Made by a program: the position numbers and the translations under genes. Positions 34,809 through 44,024 of a stretch of 64,000 nucleotides of DNA are shown one piece after another. Below the pieces are notes generated by a model, which was not told where the DNA came from, did no database searches, and saw only the letters and a program-made list of their open reading frames with translations. Within the stretch, counting starts at the first letter, position 1. Each line of letters begins with the position of its first letter. The stretch is from Rhizobium leguminosarum (GTDB lineage: Bacteria; Pseudomonadota; Alphaproteobacteria; Rhizobiales; Rhizobiaceae): positions 124,001 to 188,000 of the forward strand of contig NZ_JAGIOR010000004.1 of NCBI RefSeq assembly GCF_017876795.1, written 5' to 3'.

Positions 34809-35846
34809 ATGATGCGCGTATTCGAGGCGGAAGCTCTCGCGCTTGCCACCCGCCTGCTGGAAGAGCATGGCGCGCCGCGCGACCACGCGGCCCTGCAGGC
34901 TCGCGTCTTGGTAACTGCCGAGATGAAGGGGCACCCCTCGCATGGCCTGTACAGGCTTCCGCGTCTGATCGAACGGATCGAACGCGGTGTCGTTGACCCG
35001 CGGATGAAGGGAACGCAGCGCTGGCGGGCGGATGCGGTGCTGGAGGTGGAGGGCTCGTCGGGATTTGGCCCCGTTGTCGCCATGGCAGCGATCGAGCGGC
35101 TGGCGCCTCACATTCCTGATCTTGGCATCGGCCTCGTCGCCGTGCGCAATTCGAACCATCTCGGCATGCTTGCGCATTATGCGGAGGCCATCGCTGCGAT
35201 AGGTTTCGTCGGCATCGCGCTTTCGTCGAGCGAGGCGCTGGTCCATCCCTTCGGCGGTACAAGGGCCATGCTCGGTACCAACCCCATCGCCATCGCCGTG
35301 CCGACCGCCGAGGATCCTCTCGTGCTCGACCTTGCCACGAGCCTCGTGCCGATGGGCAGGATCCATCACCACGCGGCCACCGGCAGGCCCATTCCCGAGG
35401 GATGGGCGCGCGATGCAACCGGCAAGCCGACGACCGATCCAAGGCGGGCCAAGGCCGGCGCCATTGCGCCCTTCGGCGATGCGAAGGGCTATGGCCTCGG
35501 CATTGCCATCGAGCTGCTGGTGGCGGCACTTGCGGGCTCGGCGCTCGCACCGGATGCGCGCGGCACGCTCGACAGCCAGTCGCCGTGCAACAAGGGTGAC
35601 GTCTTCATTTTGATCGAGCCCAGTCTGGCGCCGGGGCTTCCGGCGCGGCTGTCAGCCTATCTCGGTGCCGTGCGCGCCTCACCATCCGAGGTGGCCGGCG
35701 AACCGGTTCTCGTCCCGGGCGATCGTGCCCGCCAGCGGCGTGCGGCTGCTAGCCGCAACGGCTTTGAGATCGACCAGCGCCTCTGGGAAGACCTCAACGC
35801 GCTTTCGCCCTCCCGCATTCTGACCTTCGAGGGACAAAGATCATGA
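34809..35846 (+). CDS. Ldh-family (malate/L-lactate/ureidoglycolate-type) NAD(P) oxidoreductase
   Basis: 345 aa. Characteristic segments: KGHPSHGLYRLPRLIERIER near the start, VRNSNHLGMLAHYAEAIA, GTNPIAIAVPTAEDPLVLDL ATS-type binding motif and APFGDAKGYGLGIAIELLVA. Members reduce or oxidise 2-oxo/2-hydroxy acids including 2,3-diketo-gulonate. The ATG at 34809 follows GGGAGGAAAA. First gene of a four-gene operon; its stop overlaps the next start (ATGA). Confidence 0.9.
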   Translation: MMRVFEAEALALATRLLEEHGAPRDHAALQARVLVTAEMKGHPSHGLYRLPRLIERIERGVVDPRMKGTQRWRADAVLEVEGSSGFGPVVAMAAIERLAPHIPDLGIGLVAVRNSNHLGMLAHYAEAIAAIGFVGIALSSSEALVHPFGGTRAMLGTNPIAIAVPTAEDPLVLDLATSLVPMGRIHHHAATGRPIPEGWARDATGKPTTDPRRAKAGAIAPFGDAKGYGLGIAIELLVAALAGSALAPDARGTLDSQSPCNKGDVFILIEPSLAPGLPARLSAYLGAVRASPSEVAGEPVLVPGDRARQRRAAASRNGFEIDQRLWEDLNALSPSRILTFEGQRS

Positions 35847-37072
35847 GCCTGTTTGCCGCCTTGAGGCTGCCGCGGGAAATCTTGTTTGGCATTGGCCAGC
35901 GCCACGCGCTCGCGAGCGTCGCCAGCAGGACCGGCCGGCGCGCACTCGTCTGTACGGACGAGCGTTTTGCCGCAACGCCCGTTTTCGCGGAAATGATCGC
36001 CGCCGTCGAAGCGGCGGGCATTGCCGTGCTGGTGCATGACCAGACGCTGCCGGACGTGCCGCGTGATACGGTTGCGGTTTGCGTGGAGGCCGCGCGCGGC
36101 TTTGAGCCCGATATGGTGATCGGCATCGGCGGTGGCAGCTGTCTCGATATGGCGAAATGCGCCTCCCTCCTGCTCGCCCATGGCGGCGCGCTTGGCGATT
36201 ACTACGGTGAGTTCAAGGTGCCGGGACCCATCCTGCCGGTCATCGCCGTGCCGACGACGGCGGGCACAGGCTCCGAGGTGACGCCGGTCGCGGTTGTCTC
36301 CGATCCCGACCGCACCCTGAAGGTAGGCATTTCCAGCCCCTATCTCATCGCCGCAGCGGCGATCTGTGACCCGGAACTCACGCTCTCCTGCCCGCCAGAC
36401 CTCACGGCCGTTGCCGGTGCGGATGCACTGACGCATGCTATCGAAGCCTTCACGGCCATGCGTCGTCCCGCAGACGCGGACCTCGCGCAGCAGCATGTCT
36501 TCGTCGGCAAGAGCGATCTCTCCGACCAGTTCGCGCTGCATGCGATCCGGCTCCTCAGCCGGAGTTTGGAAAAGACCTTCGCCGACGGCTCGGATATCGA
36601 TGGGCGCGCCGATGTGATGATGGGCGCGCTCGCAGCCGGCTGCGCCTTCGGAACGGCGGGCACCGCTGCGGCCCATGCGGTACAATATCCGGTCGGCGCC
36701 GTGACCCATACGCCGCACGGCCTCGGGGTAGCGACCATGCTGCCCTATGTGATGACATTTAATCGCCGCGTCGCTAGCGCGGAAATCGCTGTTGTCGGGC
36801 GGACGCTCGGCCTTGATCCCACCAGCGTGAAGGACGAAGAGACGCTCGCCGATGCCGCCATCGGCGAGGTGATCCGTCTCTTCGCCGCGATCGGCATCGC
36901 GCCGACACTTGCCCGGCTCGGCCTGCCAGAAGACCGGCTCGACTGGACGGCCGAGCAGGCGCTCGGCATCGGGCGGCTGATCAAGAATAACCCCCGCTCC
37001 TTCGATTTGGCCGCCATGCGCAGCCTGGTGCGAGCCGCCTATGACGGCGACCTGGCCGCTTCCGCCCTCTGA
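35843..37072 (+). CDS. Iron-containing alcohol dehydrogenase
   Basis: 409 aa, group III ADH. NAD site IGIGGGSCLDMAKCASLLLA; metal ligands D and H in AGADALTHAIEAF and two H in VTHTPHGLGVATMLPY. PTTAGTGSEVTPVAVV is the conserved family segment. Oxidises a primary or hydroxy-acid alcohol to the aldehyde. Translationally coupled with the Ldh-like gene (4-nt overlap); the aldehyde is probably passed to the ALDH 14 bp downstream. Confidence 0.92.
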   Translation: MSLFAALRLPREILFGIGQRHALASVASRTGRRALVCTDERFAATPVFAEMIAAVEAAGIAVLVHDQTLPDVPRDTVAVCVEAARGFEPDMVIGIGGGSCLDMAKCASLLLAHGGALGDYYGEFKVPGPILPVIAVPTTAGTGSEVTPVAVVSDPDRTLKVGISSPYLIAAAAICDPELTLSCPPDLTAVAGADALTHAIEAFTAMRRPADADLAQQHVFVGKSDLSDQFALHAIRLLSRSLEKTFADGSDIDGRADVMMGALAAGCAFGTAGTAAAHAVQYPVGAVTHTPHGLGVATMLPYVMTFNRRVASAEIAVVGRTLGLDPTSVKDEETLADAAIGEVIRLFAAIGIAPTLARLGLPEDRLDWTAEQALGIGRLIKNNPRSFDLAAMRSLVRAAYDGDLAASAL

Positions 37073-37086
37073 CCTTGGAAACCATC

Positions 37087-38574
37087 ATGTACATGAACCA
37101 GCATTCTTCGCATCCAGACGACGATCACTTTCGCCTCAGCTCGTTTTCCCACGGCCTCTATATTGGCGGCGCCTGGCGGCCGGCGGTGGGCGAGGGCCGG
37201 ATCCAGGTGATAGACCCCTCCACCGAGGCGGTCATTGCCGCCGTGCCCGATGCGACTATCGCGGATGCGGCGTCTGCCGTGGAAGCTGCCGCAAGCGCCG
37301 CGGACGGCTGGCGCGAGACGCCGCCGAGAAAGCGCTCCGAGATCCTGCGCCGCTGCTTCGAGCTTATGGTGGAGCGCTCCGAAACGCTTGCCTGGCTCAT
37401 TTCGCTCGAGAACGGGAAGGCCTTGCGCGACGCGAGCGGTGAGGTGGCCTATGCGGCGGAGTTCTTTCGGTGGAATGCGGAGGAGGCGGTGCGCATCTCC
37501 GGTGAATTCGGCATTGCCCCGGCCGGTGCAAACCGGATCGTCGTCGATTACCAGCCTATCGGAATCTGCATACTCATCACACCGTGGAATTTCCCGGCCG
37601 CGATGGCCACTCGCAAGATCGCCCCCGCCCTTGCCGCAGGCTGCACCGTCATCCTCAAGCCCGCGAGCGAGACGCCGCTGACGGCTTATGCGCTTGCCGC
37701 TCTCTACGAGGAGGCCGGCGTGCCGCCCGGCGTCGTGAACGTGATGACAACATCGACGCCAGGCCCCGTCGTCGCCGCCATGCTGACCGACCGGCGCGTG
37801 CGAAAGCTCTCCTTCACCGGCTCGACGGGCGTCGGCCGCACGCTTCTTGCGGAAGCGGCGAAAGGTGTCATCTCCTGCTCTATGGAACTCGGCGGCAACG
37901 CGCCGTTTATTGTTTTCGACGATGCGGACATTGACGCGGCGATCGAGGGTCTCATGGTCGCGAAAATGCGCAATGCGGGCGAGGCGTGCACGGCTGCAAA
38001 CCGCATTTACGTCCAGTCCGGCATTTACGACGCCTTCGCGGAAAAAATTACTCAACGCATGGCCGCCCTCAGGGTCGGCCCCGGTCGTCATTCCGATACG
38101 GAGTGCGGGCCGATGATTACACGCAAGACAGTGGAGAAGATTGAGCGGCTCGTTTCGGACGCCGTTTCGCGCGGCGCGCAGGTCCTGTGCGGCGGACGGA
38201 CACCGGCAGGTAGCGGCTTCTTCTATCCACCGACGGTGCTTGTCGATGTTTCACCGGCTTCCGATATGGCTTACGAGGAGATTTTCGGTCCTGTCGCGCC
38301 GCTTTATCGTTTCGAAAGCGAGGCAGAGGTCATCGCTGCCGCCAACAATACGGAATACGGCCTCGCAGCCTACATCTATACCCGCGACATTGGCCGTGGC
38401 ATGCGCGTCGCCTCCAAGGTCGAGGCTGGCATGATCGCGCTTAATCGTGGACTGGTCTCCGATCCAGCTGCCCCCTTTGGCGGTGTGAAACAGAGCGGCC
38501 TTGGACGTGAAGGAGGGCAGCATCACGGTATCGCAGAGTTCATGGAAGCGAAATACATTGCCACAAGCTTCTGA
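37087..38574 (+). CDS. NAD(P)-dependent aldehyde dehydrogenase (succinate-semialdehyde type)
   Basis: 495 aa. Cofactor loop [12 protein letters not shown], catalytic Glu in [16 protein letters not shown], catalytic Cys in [15 protein letters not shown], and the closing [13 protein letters not shown] are intact. [20 protein letters not shown] is the ALDH signature. The closest group is the succinate/glutarate-semialdehyde dehydrogenase class. Start set at the ATG at 37087 (GGAAACC upstream); an ATG two codons later is also possible. Confidence 0.92.
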   Translation: MYMNQHSSHPDDDHFRLSSFSHGLYIGGAWRPAVGEGRIQVIDPSTEAVIAAVPDATIADAASAVEAAASAADGWRETPPRKRSEILRRCFELMVERSETLAWLISLENGKALRDASGEVAYAAEFFRWNAEEAVRISGEFGIAPAGANRIVVDYQPIGICILITPWNFPAAMATRKIAPALAAGCTVILKPASETPLTAYALAALYEEAGVPPGVVNVMTTSTPGPVVAAMLTDRRVRKLSFTGSTGVGRTLLAEAAKGVISCSMELGGNAPFIVFDDADIDAAIEGLMVAKMRNAGEACTAANRIYVQSGIYDAFAEKITQRMAALRVGPGRHSDTECGPMITRKTVEKIERLVSDAVSRGAQVLCGGRTPAGSGFFYPPTVLVDVSPASDMAYEEIFGPVAPLYRFESEAEVIAAANNTEYGLAAYIYTRDIGRGMRVASKVEAGMIALNRGLVSDPAAPFGGVKQSGLGREGGQHHGIAEFMEAKYIATSF

Positions 38575-38585
38575 GGGAGGAACCT

Positions 38586-39446
38586 GTGGCCGCCGATCCG
38601 TTCCGCATTCGTGACCATGTCTCAGATTTCGACGAAATCGTTGGCGATATCCGTGCTCGCAGCCTTGCAACGCGACGCGCTGTCGCCATGGAAGCCAACA
38701 TCGCCTACGGGACTGGGCCGGGAGAGACGCTCGATATCTTCTTTCCAAATAGTGCCCGCTCGGACAAGCCGATCCACATGTTCATTCATGGTGGCTATTG
38801 GCGGATGTTTTCTAAGGAGGAGTATTCCTGCGTCGCTGAGACCGTTACCGGCGCTGGCGCGGTCGCGGCCATCGTCGATTATTCGTTGATGCCCAGCGCG
38901 AGAATGGACGTCCTGGTCGGACAGGTCCTGAAAGCCAAGGCTTTCCTGCTGGCGCATGCCGATCGTTTTGGCGTCGCACCGAAGCAATTCTCCGTCAGCG
39001 GTCACTCCGCAGGTGCACATCTTGCAACCTTTCTCTTCCATCGCTCGCTAGCGCCTTCGGGCGTAGTTGCTGCTTTCCTGCTTGGCGGCCTATACGATCT
39101 CGAACCCCTACAGACGTCCTTCCTGCGTGACGAGATCGCCTTGAGCGACGAGGAGGTGCGACGGTTTACGCCCATGCGTCACCAGCACGATCCTGCAACG
39201 CGTGTCACTATCGTGACCGGCGAACTGGAAACCGATCCGTTCAAACTCCAGGCAAATGCGTTCAGGGACATTCTTGCCGCCCAAGGGCTTGCCGCGCGCG
39301 CATCGCTCATTGCAGGCGGCGATCACATGAGCACGGTACGCGATCTCGCCGTCGTTGGCACACCTGTGGCGGCAGCGTTGCACGCCTTAATCGCCAATGA
39401 TGCAAGCGAGAGCCACGGCGAGATGCCCTTACCTCGCCGCCCTTGA
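38586..39446 (+). CDS. Alpha/beta hydrolase, kynurenine-formamidase-like
   Basis: 286 aa. Oxyanion motif MFIHGGYWRMFSKEEY, nucleophile elbow SGHSAGAHLATFLF, acid region TGELETDPFKLQ and His in GGDHMSTVRDLA complete a Ser-Asp-His triad of the kynurenine formamidase/BD-FAE subgroup. It hydrolyses an ester or formamide. GTG start behind GGGAGGAACCT. Last gene of the Ldh-ADH-ALDH operon; it may release the substrate of that pathway from an ester form. Confidence 0.88.
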   Translation: MAADPFRIRDHVSDFDEIVGDIRARSLATRRAVAMEANIAYGTGPGETLDIFFPNSARSDKPIHMFIHGGYWRMFSKEEYSCVAETVTGAGAVAAIVDYSLMPSARMDVLVGQVLKAKAFLLAHADRFGVAPKQFSVSGHSAGAHLATFLFHRSLAPSGVVAAFLLGGLYDLEPLQTSFLRDEIALSDEEVRRFTPMRHQHDPATRVTIVTGELETDPFKLQANAFRDILAAQGLAARASLIAGGDHMSTVRDLAVVGTPVAAALHALIANDASESHGEMPLPRRP

Positions 39447-39698
39447 GGGGTGGGCGCAATTAAAATCGTAGGACGGCCGCCAACTCCAGCGAACATGTCG
39501 ACCTATTGGTGTCGTTGCGCACATGTTATATCACCGAAAAAACCGACGACTTGACGGGTTTTGGCGGGAAAATCGCGAAGGCCGCCAGCATAAGCGTCGA
39601 GAACAACGCCAGGAAGCAGATGGTTCACGGGGTTAGCGGTCGATACATGTAAAGACGCTGCTTGTCCAAACTGTGGGCTTTATCGAGGTTGTGAATGA

Positions 39699-39747
39699 TG
39701 ATACAAATCCTCGGACAATAGTTTATATACTCCGAGTTTTTGTATCA
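39699..39747. promoter_or_regulatory. 17-bp inverted-repeat operator over the abiEi promoter and start
   Basis: TGATACAAATCCTCGGA (39699-39715) and TCCGAGTTTTTGTATCA (39731-39747) are inverted copies, matching at 15 of 17 positions around a 15-bp spacer. The spacer holds a TTATAT -10-like box. The right arm ends exactly at the abiEi start codon, and no Shine-Dalgarno is seen, so the transcript is nearly leaderless. AbiEi antitoxins are known to autorepress through inverted repeats. The 39447-39698 gap shows no gene. Confidence 0.75.
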
Positions 39748-40365
39748 ATGACTAGCTCTATCACTCAACGTCAAACTGCCCGGAACGTGCTGGTCGAGCG
39801 CGGCATAGCACGGCTCGCCGAACTTCGGAACGCAGGTGTGACAGCAGCAACCATGAGCCGAATGGAACGCGATGGCGAGGTGCTGCGGCTTGCTCGCGGT
39901 CTCTATCAACTTCCCGATGCCGAGCTTGATGCCAACCATAGCTTGGCAGAGATCGCCAAGCGTGTTCCGAAAGCCATTGTCTGCCTTGTTTCAGCTCTCG
40001 CATTCCACGGCCTTGCCGATCAGCTGCCCAGACACGTGTGGCTCGCCATAGGAAGCAAAGACTGGGCTCCTAAACCAGATAGCACACCTATTCGTGTCGT
40101 TCGCTTTACAGAGATCCTGTTAAGCGATGGCGTCGAAATCCACGTGGTCGAAGGCGTTCCTGTGAAGATTTTCGGAGTGGCCAAAACAATTGCCGACTGC
40201 TTCCGCTATCGCAGTAAGATCGGCCTTTCTGTGGCGATCGAGGGGCTTCAGGAAGCGCTGCGGCAGCGCAAGGCTACCCCCGGCGAAATTGCCAACCAAG
40301 CGGAACGTGGTGCTGTCGGCACCGTGATCCGCCCCTATCTCGAGGCACTGACCGCCAATGGCTAA
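39748..40365 (+). CDS. abiEi: AbiEi-family type IV antitoxin/transcriptional repressor
   Basis: 205 aa. The N-terminal winged helix (ARNVLVERGIARLAELRNAG, then MSRMERDGEVLRLARGLYQL) is followed by the AbiEi_4-type C-terminal domain: VCLVSALAFHGLADQLPRHV, then VKIFGVAKTIADCFRYRSKI. It represses its own promoter via the flanking inverted repeats and counteracts the AbiEii nucleotidyltransferase. The start codon at 39748 lacks a Shine-Dalgarno. The next gene overlaps by 8 nt, as usual for abiE operons, but is truncated, so the antitoxin is now without a working local toxin. Confidence 0.88.
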   Translation: MTSSITQRQTARNVLVERGIARLAELRNAGVTAATMSRMERDGEVLRLARGLYQLPDAELDANHSLAEIAKRVPKAIVCLVSALAFHGLADQLPRHVWLAIGSKDWAPKPDSTPIRVVRFTEILLSDGVEIHVVEGVPVKIFGVAKTIADCFRYRSKIGLSVAIEGLQEALRQRKATPGEIANQAERGAVGTVIRPYLEALTANG

Positions 40366-40540
40366 GGAAATCAAAAATGTTAGTGCCTCCGTGCGGGCCC
40401 GCCTGCTGCAACTCGCCAAGGCGAGCGGGCAAAGCTTCGACCTGGTTCTGACGCGTTTTGCCCTTGAGCGGTTACTGTTCCGGCTCAGCCAGTCGCCTCA
40501 TGAGCACGCCATCCTGCTGGCACCCATCAGGGTTAAATAA
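40358..40540 (+). pseudogene. AbiEii-type nucleotidyltransferase toxin, only the first ~50 residues
   Basis: The frame opens MAKEIKNVSASVRARLLQLA, then KASGQSFDLVLTRFALERLL, FRLSQSPH, the standard start of AbiEii/AbiGii toxins. Homology stops at about 40500; the last residues (EHAILLAPIRVK) are unrelated and a stop follows. The catalytic nucleotidyltransferase motif (GGxxL...D) would come next and is missing. The break lies beside the 3' end of kup, so a deletion or insertion junction is at about 40500. Confidence 0.8.
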
Positions 40541-42434
40541 CCGTCTGAAGGCCAAGCTCGACGACCCGGCCGCTGGGAAGGCCGAAATAGTCCGTCGCAT
40601 TGCCGGCGTTCTGGGAAAGGGCGATGAACAGTCTGTCCTGCCAGAAGGGCATCCCTCCCTTCTTCGACGGCAGGATCGTTCGGCGAGACAGGAAAAACGA
40701 CGTCGACATGATATCGAACTTCAGCCCGAGCTTACGCACGAGCGCGAGCGCGCGGGGAATGTTCGGCGTCTCCATATAACCGAAGGTAATGACCAGTCGA
40801 GAAAACAACGGGTTGAAGCTCGCCAGGAAAATCTTCTCCTCATCCGGGACGAAGGGTTTTGTCGCCGTCACTACGCTGAGGATGACATTCTGCTCATGCA
40901 GAACCTTGTAATGCTTGAGGCTGTGCAGGAGCGCTGTCGGAGCGCCCTCGACGTCACTTGCCAAAAAGATGGCCGTGCCGGGAACAGTCAGTGGCTTCTT
41001 CTTTGCCAGCTTGTCAATGATTGCCGACAAAGGGATTTCGTCGCTTTTAGTGCGAGAGGCAAGCAGACGTCGCCCGGACATCCATGTATGCATGATCAGG
41101 CCCATCGTGCAGGCGACGGCAACCGGCACCCAGCCCCCGTCAGCAAATTTGGCGACGTTTGCCGCCAAGAAGCCAGCGTCGATGAGAAAGAGCGGCACCA
41201 CGACAGCTGCCGCGGCGGCTATACTCCAGTTCCAGATCCGCAGCATGACGACGTAGAGAAGCACAGATGTAATCAACATCTCCCCGGTGACGGCGATACC
41301 GTAGGCGGCGGAAAGCCCGCTGGAGTTGCGGAAGTGGAGAACCAGGGCGACCACGAAGATGAAGAGGAAGGAATTCACCTGAGGCATGAAGATCTGTCCG
41401 GAATGCGTTTCAGACGTGTGCAGAATCTGGAGCCGCGGCAGCAAGCTCAGGTGCATGGCCTGACGCACGAGGGAGTAAGCTCCCGAAATGACCGCCTGGC
41501 TTGCAATCACGGTTGCCGCAGTTGCAAGGCAGACAATTGGGATTTTTGCCCAGTCCGGGTGCATGCCGAAGAATGGGTGAGTAGCCATCGCCGGATTTGA
41601 AAGCACGAATGCGCCCTGTCCGAAGTAGTTTAGCAGAAGGCAGGGGAAGACCAGGATGAACCACGCTGCAACGATTGGCTTGCGTCCAAAGTGGCCGAGG
41701 TCGACATAGAGCGCTTCGGCTCCCGTGACTGCGAGGAAGACTGCGCCAAGAACGGTGATCGTGGTGCCGGCGTTGCTTGTCGCAAAGCGAAGCGCATGAA
41801 TCGGATCGACAGCCCAGAGGACTGCCGGGTCGTCGAGAATATGGATCGCCCCACTGACGCCCAGCACCAGGAACCATAGCGCCATGACGGGGCCGAACAC
41901 GGCGGCGACGCCGCCTGTCCCGAAACGCTGGACGAAGAAGAGAAGCGCGATGATTGTTAACGTGAGCGGGACGATCCAGGCCGAAAGTCCAGGTGCGACG
42001 ACCTGAATACCTTCAACAGCCGAGAGAACCGAGATAGCCGGAGTGATAATCGCGTCGCCAAGGAAGAGCGATGCACCGGCGACACCGAGGACGAGGACCC
42101 AGACAGGTCTGCCAATGAGGCTTTCTCGCGCGAGTGTCATGAGAGAGAGCGTGCCGCCTTCTCCGCGATTGTCCGCCTTTAGGACGAAGGTCACGTATTT
42201 GACGGTCACGACGATCGTCAGCGCCCATACGATGAGGGAGAGAATGCCGAGTACATTGTCTCGGTGCGAGCCGGTCCCGGCCGTTGCATGAAGGGCTTCG
42301 CGGAACGCGTAGAGCGGGCTCGTGCCGATATCACCGTAGACAACGCCCAAAGCGGCAAGGACGAGCGACGGCAATCCGCTGCGGGTTGCGCGTTCCAGCT
42401 CGGGATCTTCTGATCGAAGTTGCGGGTAGGCCAC
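40533..42434 (-). CDS. kup: Kup potassium uptake protein
   Basis: 633 aa. Begins with LVLAALGVVYGDIGTSPLYA, the invariant Kup motif; about 12 hydrophobic segments to residue 450, then the cytoplasmic C-terminal domain (KKPLTVPGTAIFLASDVEGA...). It imports K+ with protons. Start GTG at 42434 without a strong Shine-Dalgarno. The gene is complete, with the normal ending GRVVELGLQTVI. Convergent with the abiE remnant. Confidence 0.93.
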   Translation of the reverse strand: MAYPQLRSEDPELERATRSGLPSLVLAALGVVYGDIGTSPLYAFREALHATAGTGSHRDNVLGILSLIVWALTIVVTVKYVTFVLKADNRGEGGTLSLMTLARESLIGRPVWVLVLGVAGASLFLGDAIITPAISVLSAVEGIQVVAPGLSAWIVPLTLTIIALLFFVQRFGTGGVAAVFGPVMALWFLVLGVSGAIHILDDPAVLWAVDPIHALRFATSNAGTTITVLGAVFLAVTGAEALYVDLGHFGRKPIVAAWFILVFPCLLLNYFGQGAFVLSNPAMATHPFFGMHPDWAKIPIVCLATAATVIASQAVISGAYSLVRQAMHLSLLPRLQILHTSETHSGQIFMPQVNSFLFIFVVALVLHFRNSSGLSAAYGIAVTGEMLITSVLLYVVMLRIWNWSIAAAAAVVVPLFLIDAGFLAANVAKFADGGWVPVAVACTMGLIMHTWMSGRRLLASRTKSDEIPLSAIIDKLAKKKPLTVPGTAIFLASDVEGAPTALLHSLKHYKVLHEQNVILSVVTATKPFVPDEEKIFLASFNPLFSRLVITFGYMETPNIPRALALVRKLGLKFDIMSTSFFLSRRTILPSKKGGMPFWQDRLFIALSQNAGNATDYFGLPSGRVVELGLQTVI

Positions 42435-42732
42435 CGAAAGGCTCGCAGTTTAAAGGAGAACGCCGATCGAACGCGCCGGCAGGAAAACTATCAGAGAAGC
42501 GAGTCTTTGCCGACGGCTTCTAACGAGTTTAATTGACCAGGGGTTCCAACGTTGGAACTGCCCGAACCCAACGGGCCGGAGCCCCTGTTCGTCAATGACG
42601 CCAATCGACAAAATATCTTACAACGGCAAGACCACTGTCTGGGAACACGCCCTGAATCCCCGCCCGGCGAAGAGTTGTTCTGTTTGGCGACACGACTTGC
42701 TGCCCGACCGAAGAATTTTTCGCGGCGACCTG

Positions 42733-42761
42733 CTTGAAACTTAAAATCCCCTAAACCAAAT
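42733..42761 (+). promoter_or_regulatory. Candidate heat-shock (RpoH-type) promoter
   Basis: CTTGAA (42733-42738), 17 bp, then CCAAAT (42756-42761) fits an alphaproteobacterial RpoH promoter (CTTGaa ... CCnnAT) and is placed to give an 80-nt leader carrying the ROSE-like element. The rest of the 42435-42790 gap shows no gene. Confidence 0.5.
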
Positions 42762-42789
42762 CAAGTGCCGCCAGCCGCTAACGACAGGG

Positions 42790-42856
42790 CTGGCCTTGCT
42801 GGAAGCGCATGTTTCCAGCACTTCTGTACCCATGTTGCTTCAAGGAGGATATGGCT
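42790..42856 (+). promoter_or_regulatory. ROSE-like RNA thermometer in the hsp20 leader
   Basis: Two hairpins precede the gene. The first has GCTGGAA (42798-42804) against TTCCAGC (42813-42819). The last has TTGCTT (42835-42840), loop CAAG, then GAGGAT (42845-42850): U40-G45, U39-A46, C38-G47, a G37-G48 mismatch and U36-A49, which is exactly the UUGCU-anti-Shine-Dalgarno arrangement with a G-G pair known from rhizobial ROSE elements. The stem masks the AGGAGGA ribosome site and would melt at high temperature. Confidence 0.8.
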
Positions 42857-43330
42857 ATGGCAACATCTTATGACTATGCGCCCCTATTCCGCTCGAGCAT
42901 TGGCTTTGACCGGGTTTTCAATCTTCTTGAAAATGCTCAGCGTGCGCGCTCACTCAGCGATTGGCCACCCCATGACATCGTCAAGACCGGCAATGACAAC
43001 TACCGAATCTCGATTGCGGTGGCCGGTTTCGTCCAAGACGATCTCGACATCACATTCCAATCCAGCCTTCTCACTGTGACGGGGAAGAACCAGGAAGCCC
43101 CTGCGGAAAGCTATCTGCATCGTGGGATCGCCAGTCGGCCGTTCGAGCACCGGTTCGAACTTGCCGATCATGTACGGGTGAACGGAGCCGATCTGAGCAA
43201 TGGCCTTCTGTCCATCGATCTTGTTCGCGAAGTCCCCGAGGCATTGAAGCCGCGAAAGATTGACATCCAAAGCGCTCCGGCTCTGGCATCGTCGGCGCCG
43301 GCACCGATCGAAGCCCGAAAGGCCGCATGA
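42857..43330 (+). CDS. Hsp20 small heat-shock protein
   Basis: 157 aa alpha-crystallin protein: HDIVKTGNDNYRISIAVAGF, LDITFQSSLLTVTGKN, then GLLSIDLVREVPEALKPRKI and an IxI-like KIDI tail. It forms oligomers that hold unfolded proteins. The ATG at 42857 (MATSYDY) stands 8 nt from GGAGG; the ATG at 42851 is an alternative. Translation is probably temperature controlled by the ROSE-like element. A perfect palindrome and then a DUF982 gene follow. Confidence 0.9.
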   Translation: MATSYDYAPLFRSSIGFDRVFNLLENAQRARSLSDWPPHDIVKTGNDNYRISIAVAGFVQDDLDITFQSSLLTVTGKNQEAPAESYLHRGIASRPFEHRFELADHVRVNGADLSNGLLSIDLVREVPEALKPRKIDIQSAPALASSAPAPIEARKAA

Positions 43331-43346
43331 GAGTTGAAGACGTCAA

Positions 43347-43370
43347 AGGGCGCCGTCGCGACGGCGCCCT
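43347..43370. repeat. Perfect 24-bp palindrome after hsp20
   Basis: AGGGCGCCGTCG followed directly by its reverse complement CGACGGCGCCCT, so all 24 positions are symmetric. It lies 16 bp after the hsp20 stop. As RNA it would fold into a very stable stem and may end or process the hsp20 transcript before the DUF982 gene. No T-run follows. Confidence 0.75.
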
Positions 43371-43399
43371 GGAACGTACGGGTTGGAAGGGAGAGAAAG

Positions 43400-43699
43400 A
43401 TGAAACCCGACATGTTCGAAAAGCCTGTTTCTATTCTGGTCGGACTCGGTTTTCCGGCCAAGGTTCGTTCGGCAATGGAGGCATACCGGCATCTGGTCGA
43501 GTGGCCGGTATCGCTCAGGGACAATGGGCATGCCATTGCCCTGAAAGCGTGTGCGGCAGCTCTGCGTGGCGAGATCGAAGCGGAAACCGCCCGCGGACTG
43601 TTTGCCGCCTTTGCTGAAAAACATGATCTACTGGCGCCTGAGATAGACGGCGCAGCCCTATTCCGTTCGCGAGACGATAGGGATCCGCATATTCGCTGA
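43400..43699 (+). CDS. DUF982-family protein
   Basis: 99 aa: ILVGLGFPAKVRSAMEAYRH LVEWP, ALKACAAALRGEIEAETARG LFAAFAEKHDLL. This layout is the DUF982 family, common and numerous in rhizobia, function unknown. The ATG at 43400 follows GGGAGAGAAAG. Downstream of hsp20 by 70 bp with a palindrome between; may be partly co-expressed with heat shock. Confidence 0.8.
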   Translation: MKPDMFEKPVSILVGLGFPAKVRSAMEAYRHLVEWPVSLRDNGHAIALKACAAALRGEIEAETARGLFAAFAEKHDLLAPEIDGAALFRSRDDRDPHIR

Positions 43700-44024
43700 G
43701 GGCAGACAATCCGACGTGGATTGAATTGTGGGCCCGCCACCTCACTGAGCGTCGCTGCGCGCCAGCGGCGGCGCCAGTCACCTGACATCAAATTCGGCCG
43801 TCCAGAGCTGCTGGAGTCATCCCGAAGTGCCGGCTCAGGGCTTGTCGATGCGGCGTGCCGACTCTCCGCGAGAGTCGCAATCGGTCCTCCCACCCAGCTT
43901 TAATTACTTGGTCATACGCCAACCGGCGACGCACTCGATTGGGCATTCTCACCCGCGTCGGAAGCGGCCCTTTCAGATGTGGCAGGGGCGAGCCGCGGAT
44001 CCCTTGATCAGCTGCAACGATAAA

